This document shows, in pieces, positions 8,266 to 14,686 of a stretch of DNA of 25,236 nucleotides (position 1 is the first letter of the stretch; each line of letters opens with the position of its first letter). Origin of the DNA: a virus; the IMG/VR virus record IMGVR_UViG_3300027499_000378, positions 1 to 25,236 of that record; one strand, given 5' to 3'. The notes below the pieces were generated by a model, which did not search any database, was not told the DNA's origin, and worked only from the letters and a program-made list of their open reading frames with translations. The translations under genes and the position numbers were made by a program.

Positions 8266-8353
8266 TTTTAAGTAACACCTTTTCTCCGCCTTGCGGTATA
8301 TGATTTTTTAGTTGAAGCTTAATTCTACCAAAGTTTAATTAAAAGGGGAAGGG

Positions 8354-9349
8354 CTAGGAAAACTTTTTATCTAAATCGCTAAAAGCATTCTTGGTCAACT
8401 TAATCCAATTATACTTTTCATGTATCCTAGTCGACTGAGCAAAGTAATAACCTGAGTATGCCTTAAAGTTAATAACAGAATCATACATTAAATCTTCTAA
8501 ATGTTTTGCATTTGGTTTAAACATTTTACCAATATGTGGGTCACCTACTGCTTTTGGGAGAGTCTCATCTGTAAGTGTAGACTTTAATGCAAGTGGTCCG
8601 ATAAACTCTTTATACTCCGCCCATGGATAAGTTGTTATTGTTGGCATACCCGATGCAAGTGCCTGTAGCGGAATAAAACCAAAGCCTTCTCCCCAAGTAG
8701 GATAAATAAGGACGTGATGTCTATGATAAAGGCTTACCAATTCATTGATATTGTACTCATCTGTAATTATAGTAATGTTATTATAAACAGATGACGGAGA
8801 AACTAAGTCTCCATGTTGATTATAAATTCTAATTGAAGTAGTTAAATGAGCTTTAATGGTTAAATGATACTTTGGGTCATTGCCAAACATTTTAATAAAA
8901 GTATCTAAAACTAATTGTCCGTCTTTTCTGGGAGAAGGCTCTCCAATATGCAAAAATTTGAAAACATCTTTAACAACTCTTCGCTTTGGTTTCCACACAT
9001 CTTCGATACCATGAGGATAAACCTTTATGTCTTTAGTAACACCGTTTTCTTTAAATACTTCTGAGTTCCAGGTTGAAGTTGCCCAAACTTCGTCGCATAA
9101 ATTAAATCTATCTACCCAGTCTGGTCGCATCCCAGTAGACTCCCAGGGAGTATATCCAATTTGATATTGCCCCTTATGTAATTTATATAAATGAGGTTGA
9201 GTAAAGTTTATTTGTACTGGAGCTTTTGGATTTGACCAAGTTACGGTATGACCTAATTGTTGTAATGATTTAACTATATGTTGTGAAGCATATCCAAAGC
9301 CTACAGCAGGATTTAATCCTGATCTTGGCGTATAAAGAGATATGTTCAT
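8354..9349 (-). CDS. GT4-type glycosyltransferase
   Basis: 331 residues. The N-terminal half starts MNISLYTPRSGLNPAVGFG, the usual opening beta strand and glycine loop. The second Rossmann domain has FLHIGEPSPRKDG (about 132-144) and YPTWGEGFGFIPLQALASG (216-234), the nucleotide-sugar-binding region of family GT4. The EX7E motif reads E221...Q229: the second Glu is Gln, which may change the donor or the activity. It could glycosylate virion proteins, phage DNA or a host surface polymer; nothing in the sequence decides. It heads the late minus operon from a divergent intergenic region shared with the lysin gene. Confidence 0.85.
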   Translation of the reverse strand: MNISLYTPRSGLNPAVGFGYASQHIVKSLQQLGHTVTWSNPKAPVQINFTQPHLYKLHKGQYQIGYTPWESTGMRPDWVDRFNLCDEVWATSTWNSEVFKENGVTKDIKVYPHGIEDVWKPKRRVVKDVFKFLHIGEPSPRKDGQLVLDTFIKMFGNDPKYHLTIKAHLTTSIRIYNQHGDLVSPSSVYNNITIITDEYNINELVSLYHRHHVLIYPTWGEGFGFIPLQALASGMPTITTYPWAEYKEFIGPLALKSTLTDETLPKAVGDPHIGKMFKPNAKHLEDLMYDSVINFKAYSGYYFAQSTRIHEKYNWIKLTKNAFSDLDKKFS

Positions 9350-9371
9350 GTATTTCTTTCTGGTTGACTAA

Positions 9372-9402
9372 CTTGACAGCTACTGTCAAGTAATGTTATT
9401 AT
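9372..9402. promoter_or_regulatory. Inverted repeat and candidate promoter in the divergent intergenic region
   Basis: CTTGACAG-CTA-CTGTCAAG (9372-9390) is a perfect 8-bp inverted repeat. Its left arm contains TTGACA (9373-9378), and TATTAT (9397-9402) lies 18 bp later on the plus strand, upstream of the lysin gene. The palindrome therefore overlaps the putative -35 and could be an operator controlling the divergent lysin and glycosyltransferase genes. Confidence 0.5.
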
Positions 9403-9435
9403 TATAGTTCGTTATCTCTAAAGGAGGAAATGCCA

Positions 9436-9987
9436 ATGGAGAATATAAAACAGCGCTTGAGTGATGTTGCTCATAACTGGTCGTATATAGGAATGATAAC
9501 ATTATTTTTATTTACTGTCCAGCCTGGACCAACAGTTACACAAGCATTGCAGGTGGAAACACCTAAATCAACAGTACAACTAAAGAAAGAAACCTTAGAG
9601 AAGTACAGCACTACTGTGTACAAGCCTTCTGAGATGCTAACAGACGGAGAACTAAAAGAACTCCTATCAGCTGTTGGTTTTGAAGGAAAAGCCCTTAAAC
9701 AGGCTTGGGCTATTGTTAAGGCAGAGTCTAATTCAAGACCTATGGCTTACAATGGTAACAGGAAAACTGGAGACAGTTCCTACGGAATTTTTCAGATTAA
9801 TATGTTGGGTGAACTCGGCATTGATCGTAAAGAAAAATTTGATCTAAAGTCAAACATATTATTGTTTGACCCCGTAATAAATGCAGAGATAACGTATTAT
9901 ATGACTAAAGGCGGCACTGATTGGTCATCGTGGTCTTCCCTCAATGGGGCAAGATACAAAGAGTTCCTAACCGAATTCAAAGATTAG
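9436..9987 (+). CDS. Membrane-anchored lytic transglycosylase (SLT/lysozyme fold)
   Basis: 183 residues from the ATG at 9436. I chose this start because AAGGAGG (9421-9427) is 8 nt upstream; an ATG at 9430 is only 2 nt away. Residues 15-30 (WSYIGMITLFLFTVQP) are a hydrophobic signal-anchor. Residues about 85-175 are a lysozyme-like SLT domain: catalytic E97 in AIVKAESNSRP, GDSSYGIFQINM (about 112-123), and the C-terminal DPVINAEITYY...WSSWS segment. It cleaves the glycan backbone of peptidoglycan. The anchor suggests a SAR-type endolysin, though a virion-associated lysin is possible. It is the first gene of a plus-strand run of five. Confidence 0.87.
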   Translation: MENIKQRLSDVAHNWSYIGMITLFLFTVQPGPTVTQALQVETPKSTVQLKKETLEKYSTTVYKPSEMLTDGELKELLSAVGFEGKALKQAWAIVKAESNSRPMAYNGNRKTGDSSYGIFQINMLGELGIDRKEKFDLKSNILLFDPVINAEITYYMTKGGTDWSSWSSLNGARYKEFLTEFKD

Positions 9988-9999
9988 AGAGGAAGGTAC

Positions 10000-10206
10000 A
10001 TGAAGATACAGTACGTGTCTAAGTACCTTCAACTCGCAGAGAAGGGCCTTGTTCCTAGACTTGAATGTCCGATGGATCAGGGCCCTTTAATGTGCAACGA
10101 AACAAATGAGGGTATAATTTATCTATACTGCTTATCTTGCCAGTATAAAAATAATATAGGGCTGGAGATATATGGAAACCTCAAAAGAGCCGTCGATTCA
10201 AATTAA
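10000..10206 (+). CDS. Small zinc-ribbon-like protein
   Basis: 68 residues. Four cysteines arranged C23-x8-C32 and C44-LS-C47 suggest a small zinc ribbon. A Shine-Dalgarno GAGGAAGG lies just before the ATG. It follows the lysin by 12 bp and its end overlaps the next small gene. Function unknown. Confidence 0.7.
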   Translation: MKIQYVSKYLQLAEKGLVPRLECPMDQGPLMCNETNEGIIYLYCLSCQYKNNIGLEIYGNLKRAVDSN

Positions 10207-10294
10207 TACTGATGGCGGACAAATAAAAGAAACAGACCAAATGGGTCGAGAGAAGTTTTGGGAAGATTTAGGACGACCAAGTGATCGAGGATGA
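10172..10294 (+). CDS. 40-residue acidic hypothetical protein
   Basis: Begins METSKEPSIQINTDGG and ends DLGRPSDRG. GGAG lies 6 nt upstream of the ATG. It overlaps the preceding zinc-ribbon gene by 35 bp and the next gene by 14 bp, the overlapping layout seen throughout this run. No domain recognised. Confidence 0.55.
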   Translation: METSKEPSIQINTDGGQIKETDQMGREKFWEDLGRPSDRG

Positions 10295-10502
10295 AAAGCC
10301 ACAAAATTTAGAAGACAACCTACCTATGGTTAATTACATTATGCTACATAGAATATATGACCTTTTGACACTTATTGCCAATAAGCTAGTCGGTCCAGAA
10401 GATGTATCAAAGATGGTTGAATATCACGATCAGGGATACCTATTGGGTCCTGCCCCATCATTTAGCCCTGGAGAACAAGAAGATGACGCACAGTCCTCAT
10501 AG
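10281..10502 (+). CDS. 73-residue hypothetical protein (GTG start)
   Basis: Starts with GTG at 10281 (reads MIEDEKPQNLEDNLPMVN), with AGGA 7 nt upstream. The central part (YIMLHRIYDLLTLIANKLV) is amphipathic and helical; the ends are acidic. Its 3' end overlaps the following gene by 20 bp. No family recognised. Confidence 0.6.
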   Translation: MIEDEKPQNLEDNLPMVNYIMLHRIYDLLTLIANKLVGPEDVSKMVEYHDQGYLLGPAPSFSPGEQEDDAQSS

Positions 10503-10686
10503 TATTAATGTTATAGAAGGATATTTAAACAAGTGCTTAAACGTAGAAAACGGCAGGTGCAACTTAACCTGGAAGCACGAAGATTGTAGAGTCCTAATGG
10601 AAATACTTTACGAAATGACAGAAGACAACAAGTACAAAGAAAAAGAATGGACATTTGATCCAGGGAAAAAGCTTCTCTGGGAATAA
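10483..10686 (+). CDS. 67-residue hypothetical protein
   Basis: I place the start at the ATG at 10483 (MTHSPHSINVIEGYLN), 9 nt after GGAG, rather than the upstream in-frame ATG at 10402, which would overlap the previous gene by 100 bp. Cysteines at 17, 25 and 34, a tryptophan pair, and a basic C-terminus (FDPGKKLLWE). Last gene before the small-RNA locus. Function unknown. Confidence 0.6.
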   Translation: MTHSPHSINVIEGYLNKCLNVENGRCNLTWKHEDCRVLMEILYEMTEDNKYKEKEWTFDPGKKLLWE

Positions 10687-10691
10687 AATGC

Positions 10692-10720
10692 TTGACATAG
10701 AATTTACCTTATTTTATACT
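10692..10720 (+). promoter_or_regulatory. Near-consensus sigma70 promoter for the small RNA
   Basis: TTGACA (10692-10697), 17-bp spacer, TATACT (10715-10720). One of the best-matching promoters in the window; no open reading frame follows before the terminator. Confidence 0.75.
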
Positions 10721-10725
10721 TCATA

Positions 10726-10823
10726 GGTACTGGTTGTAGCATCCCACAGATTAAGCTCCCAGTATAACGTGTAGCAATACACTAGAAAACCCCAATCGGA
10801 TCCGCCTCTGATTGGGGTTTTTT
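10726..10823 (+). ncRNA. Candidate structured small RNA (about 98 nt)
   Basis: The transcript would run from the promoter at 10692-10720 to the terminator ending near 10823. Inside: TACTGG (10728-10733) pairs with CCAGTA (10759-10764), enclosing a 25-nt loop; then a perfect 5-bp hairpin, GTGTA-GCAA-TACAC (10769-10782), with a GNRA tetraloop; then the terminator stem. There is no ORF with a start and Shine-Dalgarno. I do not recognise the RNA family. It could be a regulatory RNA or an antisense/decoy RNA. Confidence 0.6.
10786..10823. terminator. Bidirectional rho-independent terminator
   Basis: CCCCAATC (10790-10797) pairs with GATTGGGG (10810-10817), with A-run before and T-run after, so it can stop transcription in both directions. 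It separates the plus-strand small RNA from the minus-strand tRNA genes. Confidence 0.85.
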
Positions 10824-10834
10824 CTTTTACTAAG

Positions 10835-10907
10835 CCTCTTCGGCAGGAGTCGAACCTGCGACCAGTCGGGTAGAAACCGAATGCTCTGTCCTCTGAGCTA
10901 CGAAGAG
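10835..10907 (-). tRNA. tRNA-Arg (anticodon TCT)
   Basis: Acceptor arms CTCTTCG/CGAAGAG pair perfectly, D-arm GCTCAGAGGACAGAGC, T-arm GCAGG-TTCGACT-CCTGC, anticodon loop TTTCTAC giving TCT (plus-strand 10872-10874). It reads AGA/AGG codons, which AT-rich phage genes favour. No CCA encoded. Confidence 0.93.
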
Positions 10908-10908
10908 T

Positions 10909-10982
10909 TGGAGCGAGTGACCAGAATCGAACTGGCACTATCTGCTTGGAAGGCAGAGACACTACCATTATGTAACACTCGC
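10909..10982 (-). tRNA. tRNA-Gly (anticodon TCC)
   Basis: Acceptor GCGAGTG/CACTCGC, anticodon stem TCTGC/GCAGA with loop CTTCCAA giving TCC. Unlike its neighbours it carries an encoded 3' CCA. It reads GGA codons. Confidence 0.92.
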
Positions 10983-10986
10983 ATCG

Positions 10987-11059
10987 CTGCCCCACCTGGC
11001 CTCGATCCAGGGACATCCGAATTAACAGTTCGGCGCTCTACCAACTGAGCTATGGGGCA
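10987..11059 (-). tRNA. tRNA-Asn (anticodon GTT)
   Basis: Acceptor TGCCCCA/TGGGGCA pairs perfectly, anticodon stem CCGAA/TTCGG, loop CTGTTAA giving GTT. First of three tRNAs in transcription order. A TATACT hexamer on the minus strand about 8 nt upstream may be its -10. Confidence 0.93.
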
Positions 11060-11319
11060 TTATATTATAAGTATACTAAATAAAGTGCGAATTGAAAAGT
11101 GCGCCCGAAAAAGTGCGGCGGAACTAGAAGCCTATACAAATATAAGATATAATTATTATATGCCCAGACATTTCTCTAATCTATGGAACAGTCCTAAAAG
11201 TTTTAATAAGAAGGATATTACAGTCGAGCAGAAAATAAATAAGATTATCCAGTCTATTAAATTTAAGCTTTGGTTTATATTTAGAAGATAGCAGCGAAAG
11301 TGCGTCGGCGGAAGAAGAG
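11060..11319. other. Intergenic stretch with no convincing gene
   Basis: Between tRNA-Asn and the HNH gene. It holds a weak plus-strand frame (43 codons from 11160) without Shine-Dalgarno and an imperfect direct repeat, AAAGTGCGGCGGAA at 11110-11123 and the same with an inserted TC at 11297-11313, flanking that frame. I see no other signal. Confidence 0.4.
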
Positions 11320-11601
11320 CTATTTAATTTTAGCTATACGTCTCATATGAGTCCTAATACGATGACAATTAGAACATACTATCTCACATTTGGCTATTTC
11401 TAAATCAATCTTCTTTTTATCCAGAGTAGGAATAAGTTCCATAACATTTGCATGCTTCTTACCACGTACGTGGTCAAAGTCCATGACATAGTATGGATAA
11501 TATTCCTTACAGTCCATACAAGGGGATGCTTCTTTAAGGTCTCTAATGTATTGCGCCAAATGAGCCTTCTGTTTGGCTATAGAGAGCTTTTCACTCTTCA
11601 T
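11320..11601 (-). CDS. HNH endonuclease (small, zinc-binding)
   Basis: 93 residues. C28-x2-C31 and C76-x2-C79 form a zinc site around the active site: D43-H44 in MDFDHVRGKKH, then N78 and H85 in CEIVCSNCHRIRTH. HNH nucleases nick or cut DNA; in phages they serve in packaging, homing or degradation of competitor DNA. It is a stand-alone gene next to a tRNA cluster, a common place for free-standing homing endonucleases. The Shine-Dalgarno is weak. Confidence 0.85.
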   Translation of the reverse strand: MKSEKLSIAKQKAHLAQYIRDLKEASPCMDCKEYYPYYVMDFDHVRGKKHANVMELIPTLDKKKIDLEIAKCEIVCSNCHRIRTHMRRIAKIK

Positions 11602-11683
11602 GCTAGATAATGCCTGAGATATAGATCATTATGGCTTAATTGTAGCAAAGAATGCTTCTTAGCCTATCCCGCTTTTTTATATC

Positions 11684-12514
11684 TTAGTCAACTACTTTAT
11701 TATTCTCTTGTATAATTTCATAAACTAATAAATCTACATCTGACTCTCTTTGAATTATAACGTCCGTACCATTATTTAAAAGAATATCTGTTACTCCCAT
11801 AGCCTCTAATTCTAAAATCTTTTTCTTAACAGTTTCTTTTGTTCCGTATATTGCCCATCTTTTAATTCTATGATGATCTGAAACACTTTCTTCTAACTCT
11901 TTAAGTGCCTGCTCATCTGTATCTCTAATTACAATTTGAGCACTGATCATAAGTCTTTTATAGTTTGATGTAAATAGATCTGGATTCCTTAAGAAGTCAT
12001 CTATCATAACCAAACCGATATCTGCGTACTTAGCGCATTTTAGTATTGTCTCTTCATGTCTAGAGCCTAATAAGATCAATGGCTTCTTGCCCATAACATA
12101 AGTCTGAGAAAGTCTTTCCATCCACCCCGTCATGAATTCAAGTCTTCCTAGAGGAGTTGATATATCGACATCTACTTCATAGCTTGGCTCTGGGAGAATA
12201 TTAGTTTCTTTGCCCCCCATTTCACCAGATACTACATTTAACATTAATCTGTTAGGAGAAATTTCAGCAAATGCGGCTGCCATCTGGTTTACAATTTGAG
12301 CACTTTGTTGATAAGGTCTGACTGCAATCATGTATTTTATTTTCTTTGCAGGATCTATTATGTGAGCAGATTTTATCCAGTTATCTGAGTTAACTCCTTT
12401 TGCTGTAAGCAATATAGAGTCGTATCCATATTTTTCTTTATGAGAATACATTCTTTTCATTGAAGATATTCCAAGATTGGTTTCGTTTCTATTCATCCAG
12501 TGGAATGTTACCAT
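11684..12514 (-). CDS. Luciferase-like flavin monooxygenase (SsuD/LLM superfamily)
   Basis: 276 residues from the ATG at 12514, 7 nt after AAGG; a second ATG at 12520 is too close to that site. N-terminal VTFHWMNRNETN, then GYDSILLTAKG, KIKYMIAVRPYQQSAQIVNQ and SPNRLMLNVVSGEMGG follow the strand order of the bacterial-luciferase TIM barrel, nearest to alkanesulfonate monooxygenases. It would use reduced FMN (or F420) and, for SsuD types, O2; the substrate is unknown. At 276 residues it is shorter than SsuD (about 380). It overlaps the DUF6065-like gene by 26 bp, so the two are translated together and probably act together. An auxiliary metabolic gene. Confidence 0.75.
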   Translation of the reverse strand: MVTFHWMNRNETNLGISSMKRMYSHKEKYGYDSILLTAKGVNSDNWIKSAHIIDPAKKIKYMIAVRPYQQSAQIVNQMAAAFAEISPNRLMLNVVSGEMGGKETNILPEPSYEVDVDISTPLGRLEFMTGWMERLSQTYVMGKKPLILLGSRHEETILKCAKYADIGLVMIDDFLRNPDLFTSNYKRLMISAQIVIRDTDEQALKELEESVSDHHRIKRWAIYGTKETVKKKILELEAMGVTDILLNNGTDVIIQRESDVDLLVYEIIQENNKVVD

Positions 12515-13205
12515 TATCATACCTTAATTTAATAGATTTTACTTCGTGCTTTCCGTAAAGTTTACCATTATGATTTACGCCATCTCTGTAGTTGCCAGTA
12601 GTTTTTCCAAGCTTCTGCATCATTGCATTGTGTCTGTAATACTCTTCTCCTGTATTTTTCTGATACTCTAATTCTTTAAATGGCTTCTTCGTTCCCACAG
12701 ACTCATTTAGCTGACTTAATGATATTGGCATAATAGCAGATACTGGAGTTCTTGCTGGTAGAACTATCTTATAATTTGATCTTGTAACCTGTCCAGCTAC
12801 TTGCCAAGGTCCTTCAAAAAAAGAAGTGGATATAAGTGTTGTAAAAATTTGAAATCCGTCAACAAATAGGTTTGGTACTGGATACGATAACATACTGACA
12901 TCTTCATCTGTCTTGAATATTAAACCTGTTCTAAAACTTACAGTTCCCCAGCCTCTGTCCATGTTAACCCACTTATGTCCAGAAGTTACTTTGATACTAG
13001 AAGGTAACACATTCATGTTCCCATCCCATTCAAATATGATATCGTCTGGAAAAGATATGCCATAACCCATTTGATTAGCAAGGGTCATTGGAAAACATTT
13101 ATATGCGTGAGGATAAGGCAGATCTGTAGCCCATTGTCTTTTCGTTGGTAAAGGTTCTAAAATTGCAGTAGGTCCTGGAAGTTCGTATACATCAAAATTA
13201 TACAT
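12489..13205 (-). CDS. DUF6065-like protein
   Basis: 238 residues. The pattern YKCFPMTLANQMGYGISFPD, IFEWDGN, then GWGTVSFRTGLIFKTDED, PVPNLFVDGFQIFTTLI, and a C-terminal PARTPVSAIMPISL segment matches what I know of DUF6065, a family of unknown function often found beside biosynthetic or oxygenase genes. No signal peptide or membrane segment. It precedes and overlaps the luciferase-family monooxygenase gene; a shared substrate is the natural inference. The family name is by recollection of motif order only. Confidence 0.6.
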   Translation of the reverse strand: MYNFDVYELPGPTAILEPLPTKRQWATDLPYPHAYKCFPMTLANQMGYGISFPDDIIFEWDGNMNVLPSSIKVTSGHKWVNMDRGWGTVSFRTGLIFKTDEDVSMLSYPVPNLFVDGFQIFTTLISTSFFEGPWQVAGQVTRSNYKIVLPARTPVSAIMPISLSQLNESVGTKKPFKELEYQKNTGEEYYRHNAMMQKLGKTTGNYRDGVNHNGKLYGKHEVKSIKLRYDNGNIPLDE

Positions 13206-13220
13206 ATTAATCCCAGTCGA

Positions 13221-13298
13221 CTAAGATATTACTTGAAATATTATTCCAGCAAAGAAAGTAAGAACTACTACTAAGGTAATAAGTGCAATAAGTTTCAC
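13221..13298 (-). CDS. 25-residue single-span membrane peptide (GTG start)
   Basis: Reads MKLIALITLVVVLTFFAGII plus five residues: one transmembrane helix with a single N-terminal Lys. GTG start, with a 4-bp GTGA overlap with the stop of the upstream 47-residue gene. Its end lies 15 bp before the DUF6065 gene. Too short for ordinary gene finding; the exact overlap and clean hydrophobic pattern support it. Confidence 0.5.
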   Translation of the reverse strand: MKLIALITLVVVLTFFAGIIFQVIS

Positions 13299-13438
13299 TT
13301 ACAGCTACAGTTTTTCTTTTTCATCTTCCACCACATCCATGCATGGTGAATAGCCATCAAGCCCATTAGGATCCACATTAAAGTCATCTCATCAATGGAT
13401 CCACCTGGGGTCAATGTCATATTGTTATGATCGTGCAT
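13295..13438 (-). CDS. 47-residue His/Met/Trp-rich membrane protein
   Basis: Begins MHDHNNMTLTPGGSIDEMTL, then a membrane span (about 21-37) carrying HHAW, then a basic KMKKKNCSCK tail. The density of His, Met and C-x-C could bind a soft metal, but that is inference. Coupled by 4 bp to the 25-residue membrane peptide and following the DUF6171 gene. Confidence 0.55.
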   Translation of the reverse strand: MHDHNNMTLTPGGSIDEMTLMWILMGLMAIHHAWMWWKMKKKNCSCK

Positions 13439-13450
13439 TATTAAATTATA

Positions 13451-13645
13451 TCACCATTTGCCTATAGGGCATGTGGCTTTTTCTAACTTGGCTTTCCAGT
13501 TCATTACGCACCCGCATTTTTTACATTGTGAAGTGAGCGAAATTAATTCTGGACAAAATTTGCATATCTCCCATCGTTCCTGAAATAGCTCTTCGCTAGC
13601 TCTAGGTTCATTGGGATTTAACATATCCCAAGGTTTGACAGACAT
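13451..13645 (-). CDS. DUF6171-like zinc-binding protein
   Basis: 64 residues: C28-KF-C31-P...C41-KK-C44-G-C46...C59-PIGKW. This Cys spacing ending in CPxGKW is the pattern I associate with DUF6171, a small phage protein of unknown function, probably zinc-binding. It lies 8 bp after the 49-residue gene in the same minus-strand run. Confidence 0.7.
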   Translation of the reverse strand: MSVKPWDMLNPNEPRASEELFQERWEICKFCPELISLTSQCKKCGCVMNWKAKLEKATCPIGKW

Positions 13646-13653
13646 GCTATGGG

Positions 13654-13803
13654 TTACGCAATATCTACAGTATTGACCAGCTTCTTCTCCATTGAGATCT
13701 GTGAAGCTTGTCCCTGGTCCATTTTTTCATTTGCTTCTTCTTCGGTTTCAGCCATTACAGCTACCTTGATTGCAATGTCATAAATAAATGCTTTGATTGT
13801 CAT
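13654..13803 (-). CDS. 49-residue hypothetical, related to the gene at 24645-24818
   Basis: MTIKAFIYDIAIKVAVMAET then a Glu-rich stretch (EEEANEK). The IK-x-A-x-VMA-x-x-E-x-EA pattern also occurs in the 57-residue product at 24645-24818 (FVIKLAGSVMANNEKEAHNK), so the two appear paralogous. Function unknown. Confidence 0.6.
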   Translation of the reverse strand: MTIKAFIYDIAIKVAVMAETEEEANEKMDQGQASQISMEKKLVNTVDIA

Positions 13804-13849
13804 TTTATGCCTAATCTACTTTTGGATTCTATTAAATGTTAATAAAATT

Positions 13850-13957
13850 TTATTTACAGCTTTTCTGATGATTATTAAGTGTCATATGTGCAAACCCAGA
13901 TCTTACTTCGATCTCCCGCCCACATTTATCACATTTTACTAATCTTGACGATGCCAT
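13850..13957 (-). CDS. 35-residue C2HC zinc-finger protein, leaderless
   Basis: CDKCGREIEV at 9-18, then H30-x3-SC34 at the end (HQKSC): a C-x2-C...H-x3-C finger, a nucleic-acid- or protein-binding fold. The ATG is exactly 6 nt after a TATAAT box, where transcription should start, so the mRNA would be leaderless. It is the first gene of the minus-strand run that ends at the tRNAs. Confidence 0.7.
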   Translation of the reverse strand: MASSRLVKCDKCGREIEVRSGFAHMTLNNHQKSCK

Positions 13958-13963
13958 TAATTT

Positions 13964-13992
13964 ATTATATACTATCTATACATTCTAGTCAA
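13964..13992 (-). promoter_or_regulatory. Sigma70-type promoter giving a leaderless transcript
   Basis: Minus strand TTGACT (13992-13987), 17-bp spacer, TATAAT (13969-13964), then 6 nt to the ATG of the zinc-finger gene. Confidence 0.8.
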
Positions 13993-14112
13993 CTATTATG
14001 TACTATATATGTTATATATGTTATATGTTTTATATTTTGTATTTTTTGTATTTTCTGACCCCCCGACCCCCCTATGGAAGTATAACATTTGAAATATTCT
14101 AAGGTCAAGGGG
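13993..14112. other. Divergent intergenic region, AT-rich with C-runs
   Basis: Separates two leaderless genes. It contains degenerate TATATGTTATATATGTT-type repeats (about 13997-14055) followed by two C-runs (CCCCCCGACCCCCC, about 14060-14073). No gene seen. Confidence 0.5.
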
Positions 14113-14141
14113 TTGACGAAACTTTTTTTATTTGATAATAT
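14113..14141 (+). promoter_or_regulatory. Sigma70-type promoter giving a leaderless transcript
   Basis: TTGACG (14113-14118), 17-bp spacer, TAATAT (14136-14141), then 6 nt to the ATG at 14148. No Shine-Dalgarno precedes the ATG. Confidence 0.7.
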
Positions 14142-14147
14142 TTTGTT

Positions 14148-14498
14148 ATGCCAGTAAACAATAAAGCAAACATAGAGAGATATACGGATCCACACCTATA
14201 CTCCTTCTATGAAATTTTTATTATACATGGGGGTAATTGTCACATATGTGGTATGCAGATAGATTACTCTGCACCCCGCCAAGCTTTTGTACCTGGATGG
14301 AAGTATGGACTACAGCTAGATCATGTAATCCCTTTAACCAAAGGAGGATCTGACGAGCTTATAAACGTAAAGCCTTCCCACGGTATCTGCAACCTTACTA
14401 AAGGCAATAGAACAAATGAGCCAAAGAAACATCCTAGGTATGCACCCGTCGATACTTCGTATAGAAAAAATCTTAAGAATAAAATCTCAGTCGACTAG
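14148..14498 (+). CDS. HNH endonuclease, leaderless
   Basis: 116 residues. C31-x2-C34 (NCHICGMQID), then LDHVIPLTKGGSDELINV (57-74) with H59 in the DH pair, then HGICNLTKGNR (78-88) with H78, C81 and N82: a complete McrA-like HNH core with zinc ligands. Cuts or nicks double-stranded DNA. It stands alone between the minus operon and the early region, with its ATG 6 nt after the -10. Confidence 0.88.
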   Translation: MPVNNKANIERYTDPHLYSFYEIFIIHGGNCHICGMQIDYSAPRQAFVPGWKYGLQLDHVIPLTKGGSDELINVKPSHGICNLTKGNRTNEPKKHPRYAPVDTSYRKNLKNKISVD

Positions 14499-14610
14499 CA
14501 TTTCATATTTCACAAAATGTTAATATATTTTTATCATGTATGATCCCGAATAAATAAATGTCCGTTTTGTCTATATAGTGCGCCCATAGCCTATTAACTT
14601 TGAGCGTGAG

Positions 14611-14626
14611 TGTGATGCTAATCACA
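14611..14626. promoter_or_regulatory. CRP/GlxR-type operator 1
   Basis: TGTGATGCTAATCACA, perfect TGTGA-N6-TCACA. The centre is 62.5 bp before the first base of the -10 of the promoter at 14665-14686. Confidence 0.65.
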
Positions 14627-14664
14627 AAAATAGTTTGAGAATACTTGCCAGTAACCCCCCTAAA

Positions 14665-14686
14665 TGTCAGTCCCCCGTGTTAGGCT
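14665..14686 (+). promoter_or_regulatory. TGTCAG-family promoter 1 (weaker match)
   Basis: TGTCAG, 10 bp, TAGGCT. An alternative -10, TATAGT (14687-14692), overlaps it. It lies upstream of the zinc-binding gene at 14737. Confidence 0.5.

Noticed and set aside
8266-8353. Cobalamin riboswitch upstream of nrdJ
   Set aside because: The leader is 88 bp, too short for the known class, and shows only a 4-bp CCGC-AAG-GCGG hairpin.
11052-11291. 79-codon plus-strand frame starting inside tRNA-Asn
   Set aside because: The start overlaps the tRNA and no Shine-Dalgarno exists. The inner ATG at 11160 leaves only 43 codons with no supporting signal.
13989-14195. 68-codon minus-strand frame
   Set aside because: It spans the AT-repeat/C-run intergenic region and the start of the HNH gene; the translation is low-complexity and there is no ribosome site.
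14557-14579. Another TGTCRG promoter at AATGTCCGTTTTG
   Set aside because: The sequence is TGTCCG and the hexamer 10 bp on (ATAGTG) does not look like a -10.
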